From Pelagihabitans sp965238025 (lineage in GTDB: Bacteria; Bacteroidota; Bacteroidia; Flavobacteriales; Flavobacteriaceae): a stretch of DNA of 64,000 bases. The stretch spans positions 1,178,001 through 1,242,000 of the forward strand of contig OZ250162.1 in the NCBI GenBank assembly GCA_965238025.1, in the 5' to 3' direction. Numbering within the stretch: position 1 is the stretch's first letter; each line of letters opens with the position of its first letter. The translations under genes were made by a program, and so were the position numbers. Positions 9,279-17,593 of this stretch are shown here, piece after piece. The notes below the pieces were generated by a model, which worked only from the letters and a program-made list of their open reading frames with translations, searched no databases and was not told where the DNA came from.

Positions 9279-10412
9279 ATGCGTACAAGCCTTACCAAAC
9301 TTCTTTTTGCAGTTTTACTTGTTTTCAGTACCTCTTCCTTCGCTAAGGAAACCGTGGGATCCGATGAGCCCCAAAAGGACCTTAAGACAGAAATCAAGGA
9401 GTATATCCAGCACCACCTGAAGGATTCACATGATTTTTCACTGTTTTCTTATACTGCTGATTCCGGAGAGCATAAATATGTAGGCTTCCCGTTACCGGTA
9501 ATTTTATGGGATGATGGATTAAAAGTATTCTCTTCATCAAAGTTTCATCATGGTGAAACCTTGGCCGAGGTTGATGGGAACTACTACAAACTTTATCACA
9601 GTAAAATATACAAGACAGATGCATCGGGAACCATCAATTATGATGAGGACCACCATGCCACTAATGTCAAACCTATAGATTTCTCGATTACCAAGAGTGT
9701 GGTCATGATATTCATTACAGGGCTATTGATGTTCTTCTTGTTTCGCGGCTTGGCAAAATCCTATTCGAAAAATAACGGGGTGCCAACAGGAATAGGCCGC
9801 TTTTTTGAACCTATAGTCCTATATATAAGGGATGATATTGCAAGGCCTAATATTGGAGAAAAGAAGTATAAAAGATATATGCCATATTTGTTGTCTATCT
9901 TTTTCTTTATCTGGTTCCTGAACATTTTTGGCCTGACCCCACTTGGTGTTAATGTAACAGGTAACATTGCCATAACAGTAGCGCTGGCTTTACTTACATT
10001 TTTGTTTACGAATTTCACCGGGACAAAAGATTACTGGATGCACATATTTGACCCCTTGGGCGATACGCTGCCTTGGTATGGTAAATTGCTATTGTATCCG
10101 ATTTTGATACCAATAGAACTTTTAGGACTGGTAATCAAACCATTTTCATTATTGATTCGTCTATATGCAAACATGCAAGCGGGGCACATCGTCTTGATGA
10201 GTTTGATAGGATTAATGTTCTTGTTCAAAAGTTGGCTTGGGAGCCCATTGTCATTTGGGTTGGCTTTTGCAATTTCATTGATTGAAGTATTAGTTGCACT
10301 GTTGCAGGCATACATATTTACAATGCTTTCGGCCTTGTATTTTGGTTTTGCTTCGGTAGAACATCACCACGATGGTGATCATGATGATGAGCCTGAATTG
10401 GCCCATCTTTAA
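9279..10412 (+). CDS. atpB: F-type ATP synthase subunit a
   Basis: Membrane subunit a, which holds the proton half-channels against the c-ring. 377 residues. Seen: a signal-like N-terminus (MRTSLTKLLFAVLLVFSTSSFAK), a periplasmic domain of about 115 residues seen in Bacteroidota homologues, then five or six membrane helices. The essential arginine is Arg294 in LLIRLYANMQAGHIV. The C-terminus is His/Asp-rich (HHHDGDHDDE), perhaps metal-binding or merely disordered. A TTG at 9243 is in frame, but the ATG at 9279 gives the proper signal sequence and lies downstream of the -7 element. First gene of the structural ATP synthase set. Confidence 0.95.
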   Translation: MRTSLTKLLFAVLLVFSTSSFAKETVGSDEPQKDLKTEIKEYIQHHLKDSHDFSLFSYTADSGEHKYVGFPLPVILWDDGLKVFSSSKFHHGETLAEVDGNYYKLYHSKIYKTDASGTINYDEDHHATNVKPIDFSITKSVVMIFITGLLMFFLFRGLAKSYSKNNGVPTGIGRFFEPIVLYIRDDIARPNIGEKKYKRYMPYLLSIFFFIWFLNIFGLTPLGVNVTGNIAITVALALLTFLFTNFTGTKDYWMHIFDPLGDTLPWYGKLLLYPILIPIELLGLVIKPFSLLIRLYANMQAGHIVLMSLIGLMFLFKSWLGSPLSFGLAFAISLIEVLVALLQAYIFTMLSALYFGFASVEHHHDGDHDDEPELAHL

Positions 10413-10444
10413 AATTGAATTTTAATTTTTAAACTATATATATT

Positions 10445-10636
10445 ATGGAAATTCCAATTATGGTAGGTGCTGGTTTAGTTGTAATCGGTGTTGGTTTGGG
10501 TATCGGTAGAATCGGTGGCTCAGCTATGGATGCGATTGCACGTCAGCCAGAAGCTTACGGAAAGATTCAAACAGCGATGTTGATTGCAGCGGCGCTTATT
10601 GAAGGTATTGGATTTGCTGCCTTATTTGCAGTATAA
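10445..10636 (+). CDS. atpE: F-type ATP synthase subunit c
   Basis: Proteolipid subunit of the rotor ring, 63 residues, two membrane helices joined by the polar loop ARQPE at 32-36. The ion-binding carboxylate is Glu53 in LIEGIGFAAL. The glycine-rich helix 1 (GVGLGIGRIGGSA) is typical. The polar residues that make a Na+ site beside the carboxylate are not evident, so H+ coupling is likely. At 63 residues it is on the short side for the family but complete. A strong hairpin follows at 10648-10684. Confidence 0.97.
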   Translation: MEIPIMVGAGLVVIGVGLGIGRIGGSAMDAIARQPEAYGKIQTAMLIAAALIEGIGFAALFAV

Positions 10637-10647
10637 TCAAGCAAATT

Positions 10648-10684
10648 AAGTAACAACTGTAACGGTTGGTTGCAGTTGTTACTT
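10648..10684 (+). other. Long stem-loop between atpE and atpF
   Basis: A 12-bp perfect stem, AAGTAACAACTG (10648-10659) with CAGTTGTTACTT (10673-10684), with a 13-base loop. It follows the atpE stop by 11 bp and is followed by only a short T-stretch. It may act as a partial terminator or 3' stabiliser that raises subunit c over the other subunits. Confidence 0.7.
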
Positions 10685-10723
10685 TTCCTATTAAAGTTTA
10701 AGAGTTTGTAAAATAAAAGAAAG

Positions 10724-11224
10724 ATGGAGAAATTATTGGAGGAGTTTTCCTTGGGATTGTTTTTTTGGCAGACATTATTATTTGGGCTATTGCTTTTCTT
10801 ATTATGGAAATTCGCTTGGAAGCCTATTTTAAATGCCGTGAATGAGCGTGAAGATGGGATTAAGGATGCCTTGGCCGCAGCGGAGAATGCAAAGAAAGAA
10901 ATGCAGAATGTAACTGCTGATAGCGAACGTTTGTTGCAGGAAGCCAGAGGTGAGCGTGAAGCAATGTTGAAGGAAGCCCGCGAGATAAAAGAAAAGATGA
11001 TTGCCGATTCTAAGGATCAGGCAAAAATCGAAGGAGATAAAATGTTAAAGCAAGCGCAAGCGGCAATCGAAAGTGAAAAGAAAGCCGCTGTTGCCGATAT
11101 CAAGAGTCAAGTTGCCAATCTATCGGTTGAGATAGCTGAAAAAGTTATTAAGGAAGAGCTCTCTGGCAAAGACAAGCAATTGAAGTTGGTAGAAGATATG
11201 TTGAGTGATATTAAATTGAACTAA
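10724..11224 (+). CDS. atpF: F-type ATP synthase subunit b
   Basis: Peripheral stalk subunit b, 166 residues. One N-terminal membrane helix (LFFWQTLLFGLLLFLLWKFAWKPI, about 12-35) followed by a long charged coiled coil (AAAENAKKEMQNVTADSERLLQEARGEREAMLKEAREIKEKM) and a C-terminal helix that binds delta. Only one b gene is present, so the stalk is a homodimer. It stands 87 bp after atpE, separated by the hairpin, and 40 bp before atpH. Confidence 0.96.
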   Translation: MEKLLEEFSLGLFFWQTLLFGLLLFLLWKFAWKPILNAVNEREDGIKDALAAAENAKKEMQNVTADSERLLQEARGEREAMLKEAREIKEKMIADSKDQAKIEGDKMLKQAQAAIESEKKAAVADIKSQVANLSVEIAEKVIKEELSGKDKQLKLVEDMLSDIKLN

Positions 11225-11264
11225 TAAAAAGGTTACCGAGTAAATAACTCAATAACTAACAAAA

Positions 11265-11804
11265 ATGAGCAATTCTAGAGCAGCCATACGATATGCAAAA
11301 GCGATTTTAGACCTCGCAGTAGATAATAAAGCTACTGATGCGGTTGAAAAGGATATGCGCTCGATTGTAGCCACGATTTCAGAAAGTGCCGAGCTGAAAG
11401 GCATGTTGGCAAGTCCGGTCGTAAAATCAGAGCTAAAGAAAAGTGCACTGAACGAAGTTTTTAAGGGCAGTCATAACATTACAGAAGGTCTTATCAATAT
11501 TCTGGTGGATAACAAACGTGTAGATCTATTGGATGATGTGGCCGAAAAGTATATCATCTTAAATGAAGATTTAAAAGGCAAGGGAATCGCAGTGGTGACC
11601 ACCGCTGTTCCATTGACTCCCGAACTGGAAGCCAAAATTTTAAAGCAGGTTACAGAACTTACGGGAAATCAGGTTACTATCGAGAATAGAATTGACAAAA
11701 GCATTGTTGGCGGATTCATTCTTCGTGTTGGGGATTTACAATACGATGCAAGCATTGCCAACAAATTAAACAATTTAAAAAGAGAATTTACAAATAGTCT
11801 GTAA
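11265..11804 (+). CDS. atpH: F-type ATP synthase subunit delta
   Basis: Delta (OSCP-like) subunit, 179 residues, which ties the b stalk to the top of the alpha-beta head. The N-terminal helical domain starts RAAIRYAKAILDLA, and the conserved C-terminal motif is IENRIDKSIVGGFILRVGDLQYDASIANKL with the usual GGF. Its stop overlaps the start of the next gene by one base (TAATG). That next gene is not atpA, as in most bacteria, but a secreted protein of unknown function. Confidence 0.96.
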   Translation: MSNSRAAIRYAKAILDLAVDNKATDAVEKDMRSIVATISESAELKGMLASPVVKSELKKSALNEVFKGSHNITEGLINILVDNKRVDLLDDVAEKYIILNEDLKGKGIAVVTTAVPLTPELEAKILKQVTELTGNQVTIENRIDKSIVGGFILRVGDLQYDASIANKLNNLKREFTNSL

Positions 11805-13234
11805 TGAAATTGAAGGGTCGCTTTTTATTGATTTTTTTCCTGCTTTGGCTGGGGCTATCGGTCACGTTCGCGCAATCGGAGGAGTTTCATATAGATGACG
11901 CTAATAAGCGAGTTAAAATTAAGAAGGATAAAGTACTGATCGACGGTAAAGAAGTCTTTTCGCTTCAATTTGACAAGAAGACAAAGGAAATTTTATACAA
12001 GACCCTTGATTCAGAAGAGGTATTGCTTAAAGCAATTTACGGAGGACAAGAAGTAGGTGAAAGTTATATTGTCTATGTTGAGGTTTATCATCCTACAACC
12101 GGTAAAATGAATAGTGTTGATATTGGTTCTTATACAGGCACACTTAACAATAGAAAAGCTACTACTTCTTTCTTAATGGGTAAATATGGGCTATTTGATG
12201 TAGACGGAATTGACAAGTCTAAAATAGATGACTTTTTTGCCAAAGATTTAGTTCGTGAATCTATTAAGTCTGGAGAGGAGGCTGCTGCAAAAAAAGTAGC
12301 CGATAATGCTTTGATTTACGAAAAAGAACCTTTTGTAGGGTCTGATTTGGTGGTGAAATATGGAGGGTCCCTAGGAAATGTTGTTGGCAAAATTGAATTT
12401 AAACCAAAAGGGGTTCAAGATCAGTTTGCCTTCTATGAAATTTATAATGAAAATGATGGCAAACTAATTGCCAAGGCCAAGGCGAATTTGATTGACGGTG
12501 TTTTTATTGAAGCCCATGATGGGAAAGAATATAGTTTCGATGATAGCATTAAGACAGATGACGGAGCACAATCAGGACTTTACTTAATTAAAAAGTTAAT
12601 TGTATTGGGTTATCCATTAGATGTAGATTTACATGCTGAGGCAGTTGCAAAATACAAAGAGACGGTCGCCAATACAATAAATATCTATAATGCATCCGGG
12701 TATGTTATTAAAGAAGGTGGTGAGAAGTTAGAGGGAAGAATTTCTATAGAATGGGAATATCTTGATAATCCTGATATTGAACGTCACCCAACCGATGTTA
12801 GGTCTGCAAAGAGAGAAGTCGGAAAACGTGTTCGAATCGATTATATAAATGAAGACAATAAAGAAAAGCATGCATACTTTTCTGCTGAGGGCGGAACAAC
12901 CTTTGGTGTGCTAGATTCGGCCGGTAAGGAAACACGATATGCCGGTCTTAGAGCAGGAAAATCAAGAGTCAGCTACAAAGAGTATTTTTTCGAAAATGTT
13001 GCAGCCTATGATAAAATCGAAGTTTTTATTACTAAAGACGGCAGGTATATCCTAAAAAGAAAAGATATGGAGTATGGCCAATTAGTAGAAGTTGATTATT
13101 TGAATGATAAAACATTTGATGCTATTAACGAATATTTATCTGATTTTGAATATGATCCTATCGACAAATTAACTTTTGATTCTAAAGACATCGAGGATGT
13201 TTTAAAATTGGTAGAATCCTATAACTCACACTAA
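11804..13234 (+). CDS. Secreted protein of unknown function inside the atp operon, copy 1
   Basis: A 476-residue protein with a clear signal peptide (MKLKGRFLLIFFLLWLGLSVTFAQ). I do not recognise a named family. Residues about 33-150 form a domain that starts with VKIKKDKVLIDGKEV and ends with GKYGLFDVDGIDKSKIDDFFAKD. A similar domain occurs once or twice in the next gene, so the two proteins are paralogues. The rest is beta-rich with many Lys and Asp and no lipobox or sorting domain. The start overlaps the atpH stop (TAATG), so it is coupled to atpH. Base composition looks more AT-rich than atpA. Probably a lineage-specific insertion in the operon. Confidence 0.85.
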   Translation: MKLKGRFLLIFFLLWLGLSVTFAQSEEFHIDDANKRVKIKKDKVLIDGKEVFSLQFDKKTKEILYKTLDSEEVLLKAIYGGQEVGESYIVYVEVYHPTTGKMNSVDIGSYTGTLNNRKATTSFLMGKYGLFDVDGIDKSKIDDFFAKDLVRESIKSGEEAAAKKVADNALIYEKEPFVGSDLVVKYGGSLGNVVGKIEFKPKGVQDQFAFYEIYNENDGKLIAKAKANLIDGVFIEAHDGKEYSFDDSIKTDDGAQSGLYLIKKLIVLGYPLDVDLHAEAVAKYKETVANTINIYNASGYVIKEGGEKLEGRISIEWEYLDNPDIERHPTDVRSAKREVGKRVRIDYINEDNKEKHAYFSAEGGTTFGVLDSAGKETRYAGLRAGKSRVSYKEYFFENVAAYDKIEVFITKDGRYILKRKDMEYGQLVEVDYLNDKTFDAINEYLSDFEYDPIDKLTFDSKDIEDVLKLVESYNSH

Positions 13235-13257
13235 GCTGTTAGTGCCTAATATTAACT

Positions 13258-14928
13258 ATGAAGAAACAAACTAAAATTTTTATCACATTATTTCTTGGGG
13301 TTTTCCTTTGTGGATATGCTCAAAAGGTAAAGGTGAAAAAAGGTAAAATTTTAGTAGATGGGGTCGAAGTAGGTATAATAGAAGCGGTAGATAAAAAGAA
13401 CATTATTTACACGGTTAAAGATTTGTCTGGAAAAGAGCTTCTTAAAGTCGATGCAGACGTTGCAGAAGGGTCTACTAGACCTTTTGAATATAATTGGATG
13501 ACAGTTAGTTCAAAAGATTATCCTCAAGTTAATGTTGTAGACTATAGCATGATTTCTATGTCGTTAAGCCATCCAAAAATAATTGCAGAAATTCTGACCA
13601 AAACCTATGGTATTTTTTCTGCCAAAGGGATAGATGATGAGAAAATAGCCGAATTCTTTTCTATAAAAAGAACAAGCAAATATAAAGAAGACGCAACAGG
13701 TTCTGGTGGTGTTGTAATGGACGGAATTGATGAAGGCTTTGAAGGCAAGATAAGGGTTAAAGGTAAAGATGTTCTTTTCGATAAAAAGGTGATAGCGAAC
13801 ATGGTTCAAGACGATCACAAATACGCTTTTATAGCTTCGAATACCAAAGACAAACTTTATGTTGAATATTTATCGACGCCTCTAGCCGGGTCAGACGAAA
13901 TTTTACGATGGCTAGTAGTAAGTGATAATCAAGACAGACAGACTGAAGTTAAGATGGAGTATCTGTCTGGCAATATTAAAAATTCAAGAGCTATCGCTGA
14001 ATTGCTTGCCGAAAAGTACAATCTACTTACGGTAAACGGTATTGAGAATCTAGATGCATTTTTTAATGTAGAACGTAAAAGTCTTACAGAAGAATATCGA
14101 ACTATTTTCAACGAAGCGAAAGAAGCATACGCCAAAGCAGAGGGCCTTATTAAGTTTAGAATTGAGGAAGAGGGGATTCGAGAAAGAAGTAGTCTCAGCG
14201 AACTAGAAAAAGGATTGATAATTAGTAAGGAAGGCGACAAAAAGTTAGGAACCGTTGAGAGTTTAAAAGGAGTTTACCCGACCGATCCCAAATTTAATAT
14301 TAAAGTCTGGGACAAATCTAAGGGCTTAATTGCCAAGGTTATAACTTTCGAAGGTGCTAACAAAAAAGAATTTACCCTTGTTGGTTATGATAATAAAAAG
14401 CACAAAATAATTCTTGAAGGAGATACTAAGTTCAATAAATCAGGCTTGTATAAATCACTCTCGAAGATTTTAGTGGACAATGGCTATGGGAACGCTGTAG
14501 AGTTTGGTATTGTAAGAGCCAAAGAAATGGCAATCGAAGAGTTTTATGCAAAAACCAAAGAAGCCGGAAATTTGAGATATGCTCCGGGCTATGTTCTGTA
14601 CAATGGTAAAAAGGGAGTTAAAAAAATTGGGGGTTATATTACGCTTTATTTTAAGCAAATTCCAATTCCAGAGGGTGTAGAAGATATCGAAGAAGGTAGA
14701 ATAATGAACTCAAATGTTGATGGTAAACGCTTAGGAACTGTATTTAGATTTCAAGAAGTTAAGGGGATACAGACAGGAACCTTGTATAAGGCCAGGGACA
14801 ACAAAGGCTTTTGTATCTACTTAGAAGATGGTGATGAGAAGTGCTATGTTGGAAAAAAATTAGGAACGGCGAAATATGGGTTCGTAGAAACTGCTGAACT
14901 GAAAATTGAAATAACAAATAACGAATAA
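13258..14928 (+). CDS. Secreted protein of unknown function inside the atp operon, copy 2
   Basis: A 556-residue paralogue of the preceding protein, starting 23 bp after it. Signal peptide MKKQTKIFITLFLGVFLCGYAQ. The shared domain appears twice: about residues 23-145 (VKVKKGKILVDGVEV to KTYGIFSAKGIDDEKIAEFFSIK) and about 158-275 (IRVKGKDVLFDKKVI to EKYNLLTVNGIENLDAFFNVERK). A helical stretch near 280-305 and a C-terminal region with GYVLYNGKKGVKKIGGYITLYF follow. No enzyme motif was seen. The 71 bp to atpA hold a tandem repeat but no obvious terminator. Confidence 0.85.
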   Translation: MKKQTKIFITLFLGVFLCGYAQKVKVKKGKILVDGVEVGIIEAVDKKNIIYTVKDLSGKELLKVDADVAEGSTRPFEYNWMTVSSKDYPQVNVVDYSMISMSLSHPKIIAEILTKTYGIFSAKGIDDEKIAEFFSIKRTSKYKEDATGSGGVVMDGIDEGFEGKIRVKGKDVLFDKKVIANMVQDDHKYAFIASNTKDKLYVEYLSTPLAGSDEILRWLVVSDNQDRQTEVKMEYLSGNIKNSRAIAELLAEKYNLLTVNGIENLDAFFNVERKSLTEEYRTIFNEAKEAYAKAEGLIKFRIEEEGIRERSSLSELEKGLIISKEGDKKLGTVESLKGVYPTDPKFNIKVWDKSKGLIAKVITFEGANKKEFTLVGYDNKKHKIILEGDTKFNKSGLYKSLSKILVDNGYGNAVEFGIVRAKEMAIEEFYAKTKEAGNLRYAPGYVLYNGKKGVKKIGGYITLYFKQIPIPEGVEDIEEGRIMNSNVDGKRLGTVFRFQEVKGIQTGTLYKARDNKGFCIYLEDGDEKCYVGKKLGTAKYGFVETAELKIEITNNE

Positions 14929-14961
14929 TAGTCTATAAAATAAATAGTTAGGGATAAGGCG

Positions 14962-14989
14962 TCTTACGTCTTATATCTTACGTCTTATA
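14962..14989. repeat. Tandem heptamer repeat upstream of atpA
   Basis: Two perfect copies of the 14-mer TCTTACGTCTTATA, each made of two related heptamers (TCTTACG and TCTTATA), end 10 bp before the atpA start. Changes in copy number would alter the atpA leader by steps of 7 or 14 bp. Confidence 0.85.
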
Positions 14990-14999
14990 TCTAGAACAT

Positions 15000-16580
15000 A
15001 TGGCAGGAGTAAAAGCCGCTGAAGTATCAGCAATTTTAAAACAACAGTTATCAGGATTCGAAGCCACAGCAACTTTGGATGAAGTAGGAACCGTTTTACA
15101 GGTGGGTGATGGTATCGCCCGTGTGTATGGACTCTCAAATGCCCAGTATGGGGAATTGGTCGAGTTTGAAAGTGGTTTGGAGGGTATTGTTCTGAACTTG
15201 GAAGAGGACAACGTTGGGGTGGTTCTTTTAGGACCTTCCAAAGAAATTAAGGAAGGTGCTACCGTTAAGCGCACACAGCGTATCGCATCTATTAACGTTG
15301 GTGAAGGTATTGTTGGGCGTGTAGTAAACACCTTGGGAGCTCCAATTGATGGTAAGGGCCCTATTTCTGGTGAGACGTATGAAATGCCTTTGGAACGTAA
15401 GGCACCTGGGGTAATTTTCCGTGAACCAGTAACCGAGCCATTGCAATCAGGTATCAAGGCGATTGACGCCATGATCCCTGTAGGTAGAGGACAAAGGGAA
15501 TTGGTAATTGGTGACCGTCAGACCGGTAAGACAACAGTATGCATCGATACCATTTTAAACCAGAAGGAATTTTACGATGCTGGTGAGCCAGTATATTGTA
15601 TTTATGTGGCCATTGGCCAGAAAGCCTCTACGGTTGCCGCTATCGCACAGACGTTAGAAGATAAGGGAGCTTTGGCCTATACTACTATAGTTGCTGCCAA
15701 CGCATCCGACCCCGCACCAATGCAGGTATATGCCCCAATGGCGGGAGCATCTATCGGGGAATATTTCCGTGATACGGGCCGCCCTGCTTTGATTATCTAT
15801 GATGATTTGTCAAAACAAGCGGTTGCCTATCGTGAGGTTTCCCTTCTTTTAAGGAGACCACCAGGACGTGAGGCATATCCAGGTGACGTTTTCTACCTTC
15901 ACTCAAGGTTGTTGGAGCGTGCGGCAAAAGTCATCAATGATGACGCTATTGCTAAAAACATGAACGATTTGCCGGAATCTTTAAAACCAATGGTAAAAGG
16001 TGGTGGATCGCTTACGGCCTTGCCTATTATTGAAACACAGGCTGGTGACGTTTCTGCATATATTCCTACCAACGTAATTTCGATTACGGACGGTCAGATT
16101 TTCTTAGAACAAGATTTATTCAACCAAGGGGTTCGTCCTGCGATTAATGTAGGTATCTCGGTTTCCCGTGTGGGAGGTAATGCTCAGATTAAGTCCATGA
16201 AGAAAGTGGCAGGTACCTTGAAATTAGATCAAGCACAGTTTCGTGAACTAGAGGCATTTGCTAAGTTCGGATCGGATTTAGATGCGGCTACCTTGAACGT
16301 AATTGAAAAAGGGCGTCGTAACGTTGAAATTCTAAAGCAAGCACAGAACGACCCGTTTACCGTAGAAGATCAGGTAGCGATTATCTATGCTGGTTCTAAG
16401 AACCTGTTACGTGACGTTCCTGTAGAAAAAGTAAAAGAATTCGAAAGGGATTATCTCGAATTTTTGAATGCAAAACACAGAGGCGCATTAGATACGCTTA
16501 AGTCAGGAAAACTGACAGATGAGGTAATTGATGTATTGACCTCTGTAGCAAAAGACCTTTCTGGTAAATACAGAGCATAA
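15000..16580 (+). CDS. atpA: F-type ATP synthase subunit alpha
   Basis: Alpha subunit of the catalytic head, 526 residues, close to the usual length. Walker A GDRQTGKT at 171-178; the arginine-finger region is in the conserved NVGISVSRVGG stretch. The N-terminal residues MAGVKAAEVSAILKQQL fit the helix that contacts delta. It follows the tandem repeat and precedes atpG by 24 bp. The atpD and atpC genes are not in this cluster, as is usual for Bacteroidota, where they lie elsewhere. Confidence 0.98.
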   Translation: MAGVKAAEVSAILKQQLSGFEATATLDEVGTVLQVGDGIARVYGLSNAQYGELVEFESGLEGIVLNLEEDNVGVVLLGPSKEIKEGATVKRTQRIASINVGEGIVGRVVNTLGAPIDGKGPISGETYEMPLERKAPGVIFREPVTEPLQSGIKAIDAMIPVGRGQRELVIGDRQTGKTTVCIDTILNQKEFYDAGEPVYCIYVAIGQKASTVAAIAQTLEDKGALAYTTIVAANASDPAPMQVYAPMAGASIGEYFRDTGRPALIIYDDLSKQAVAYREVSLLLRRPPGREAYPGDVFYLHSRLLERAAKVINDDAIAKNMNDLPESLKPMVKGGGSLTALPIIETQAGDVSAYIPTNVISITDGQIFLEQDLFNQGVRPAINVGISVSRVGGNAQIKSMKKVAGTLKLDQAQFRELEAFAKFGSDLDAATLNVIEKGRRNVEILKQAQNDPFTVEDQVAIIYAGSKNLLRDVPVEKVKEFERDYLEFLNAKHRGALDTLKSGKLTDEVIDVLTSVAKDLSGKYRA

Positions 16581-16604
16581 TAATTGTTTTCTTAACGAGA
16601 AAAA

Positions 16605-17468
16605 ATGGCAAACCTTAAGGAAATACGAAACAGAATAGCATCGGTATCATCAACCATGCAGATTACGAGTGCCATGAAAATGGTATCGGCTGCAAAGTTG
16701 AAGAAAGCACAGGACGCTATTACGGCAATGCGCCCGTATTCTGATAAACTAACAGAACTTTTACAAAGTTTAAGTGCTAGTTTAGATGGCGATGCAGGAA
16801 GCAAATTCGCAGACAATCGCGAAGTAAATAAGGTTCTTATTGTTGCCATTACCTCAAATAGGGGTCTTGCCGGGGCGTTCAACTCGAACATTTTAAAGCA
16901 ATGTACCGGATTAACGGAAGAAACTTATGCCGGGAAGCAGGTAGATTTTATAGCAATTGGTAAAAAAGCGAATGACTTTTTAACCAAGAAGTCAAATGTG
17001 GTTGCCAACCATAGTAGCTTGTTTGATGATTTGACCTTTGAAAATACTGCTATCATCGCTGAAGATTTGATGGAACGCTTTACTTCGGGAGATTATGATA
17101 AAATTGAAATTGTGTATAACAAATTCAAGAATGCCGCCACGCAAATTGTAATGACGGAGCAATTTTTACCTATTGTTCCTGTGGAGGATACCGAAAGCAG
17201 CACTAGTGGAGATTATATTTTTGAACCTTCCAAACCGGAAATTGTAGAACAGTTGATTCCAAAATCACTAAAGACACAGTTATACAAAGGAATCCGTGAT
17301 TCGTTTGCCAGTGAGCACGGTGCACGAATGACAGCGATGCACAAGGCAACGGATAACGCCACCGAACTGCGCGACCAATTAAAACTGACCTATAACAAAG
17401 CACGTCAGGCTGCCATTACCAATGAAATATTAGAGATTGTTGGTGGTGCTGAGGCATTGAATAATTAA
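16605..17468 (+). CDS. atpG: F-type ATP synthase subunit gamma
   Basis: Central rotor subunit gamma, 287 residues. N-terminal helix ANLKEIRNRIASVSSTMQITSAMKMVSAAKLKKAQ and C-terminal helix ARMTAMHKATDNATELRDQLKLTYNKARQAAITNEILEIVGGAEAL are both strongly conserved family signatures. It is the last gene of the operon and is followed by a terminator hairpin at 17491-17517. Confidence 0.98.
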   Translation: MANLKEIRNRIASVSSTMQITSAMKMVSAAKLKKAQDAITAMRPYSDKLTELLQSLSASLDGDAGSKFADNREVNKVLIVAITSNRGLAGAFNSNILKQCTGLTEETYAGKQVDFIAIGKKANDFLTKKSNVVANHSSLFDDLTFENTAIIAEDLMERFTSGDYDKIEIVYNKFKNAATQIVMTEQFLPIVPVEDTESSTSGDYIFEPSKPEIVEQLIPKSLKTQLYKGIRDSFASEHGARMTAMHKATDNATELRDQLKLTYNKARQAAITNEILEIVGGAEALNN

Positions 17469-17490
17469 ATAAGTTTATACCCGTAGATGT

Positions 17491-17517
17491 AAATCCCGCT
17501 TTTAGTGGGATTTTTCA
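17491..17517 (+). terminator. Terminator of the atp operon
   Basis: AAATCCC (17491-17497) pairs with GGGATTT (17507-17513) around a short loop whose bases CT and AG can extend the stem, followed by a T-rich tract. It lies 22 bp after the atpG stop. Confidence 0.8.
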
Positions 17518-17542
17518 TTTTAACCCAAAACCGATTTCCTCT

Positions 17543-17573
17543 TTTGTTTCAAGTCCATAAATAGGTACTTTTG
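17543..17573 (+). promoter_or_regulatory. Promoter of the flippase gene
   Basis: TTTG at 17543-17546, exactly 19 bases, then TACTTTTG at 17566-17573. This is a full match to the Bacteroidota housekeeping promoter. It lies 20 bp before the TTG start at 17594, and just after the atp terminator. Confidence 0.85.
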
Positions 17574-17593
17574 GGTTCTAATCCGCTCAGGTA

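Noticed and set aside
14962..14989. Tandem repeat near atpA as a possible CRISPR or phage site
   Set aside because: Only two copies, no spacers and no cas gene; it is a simple heptamer repeat.
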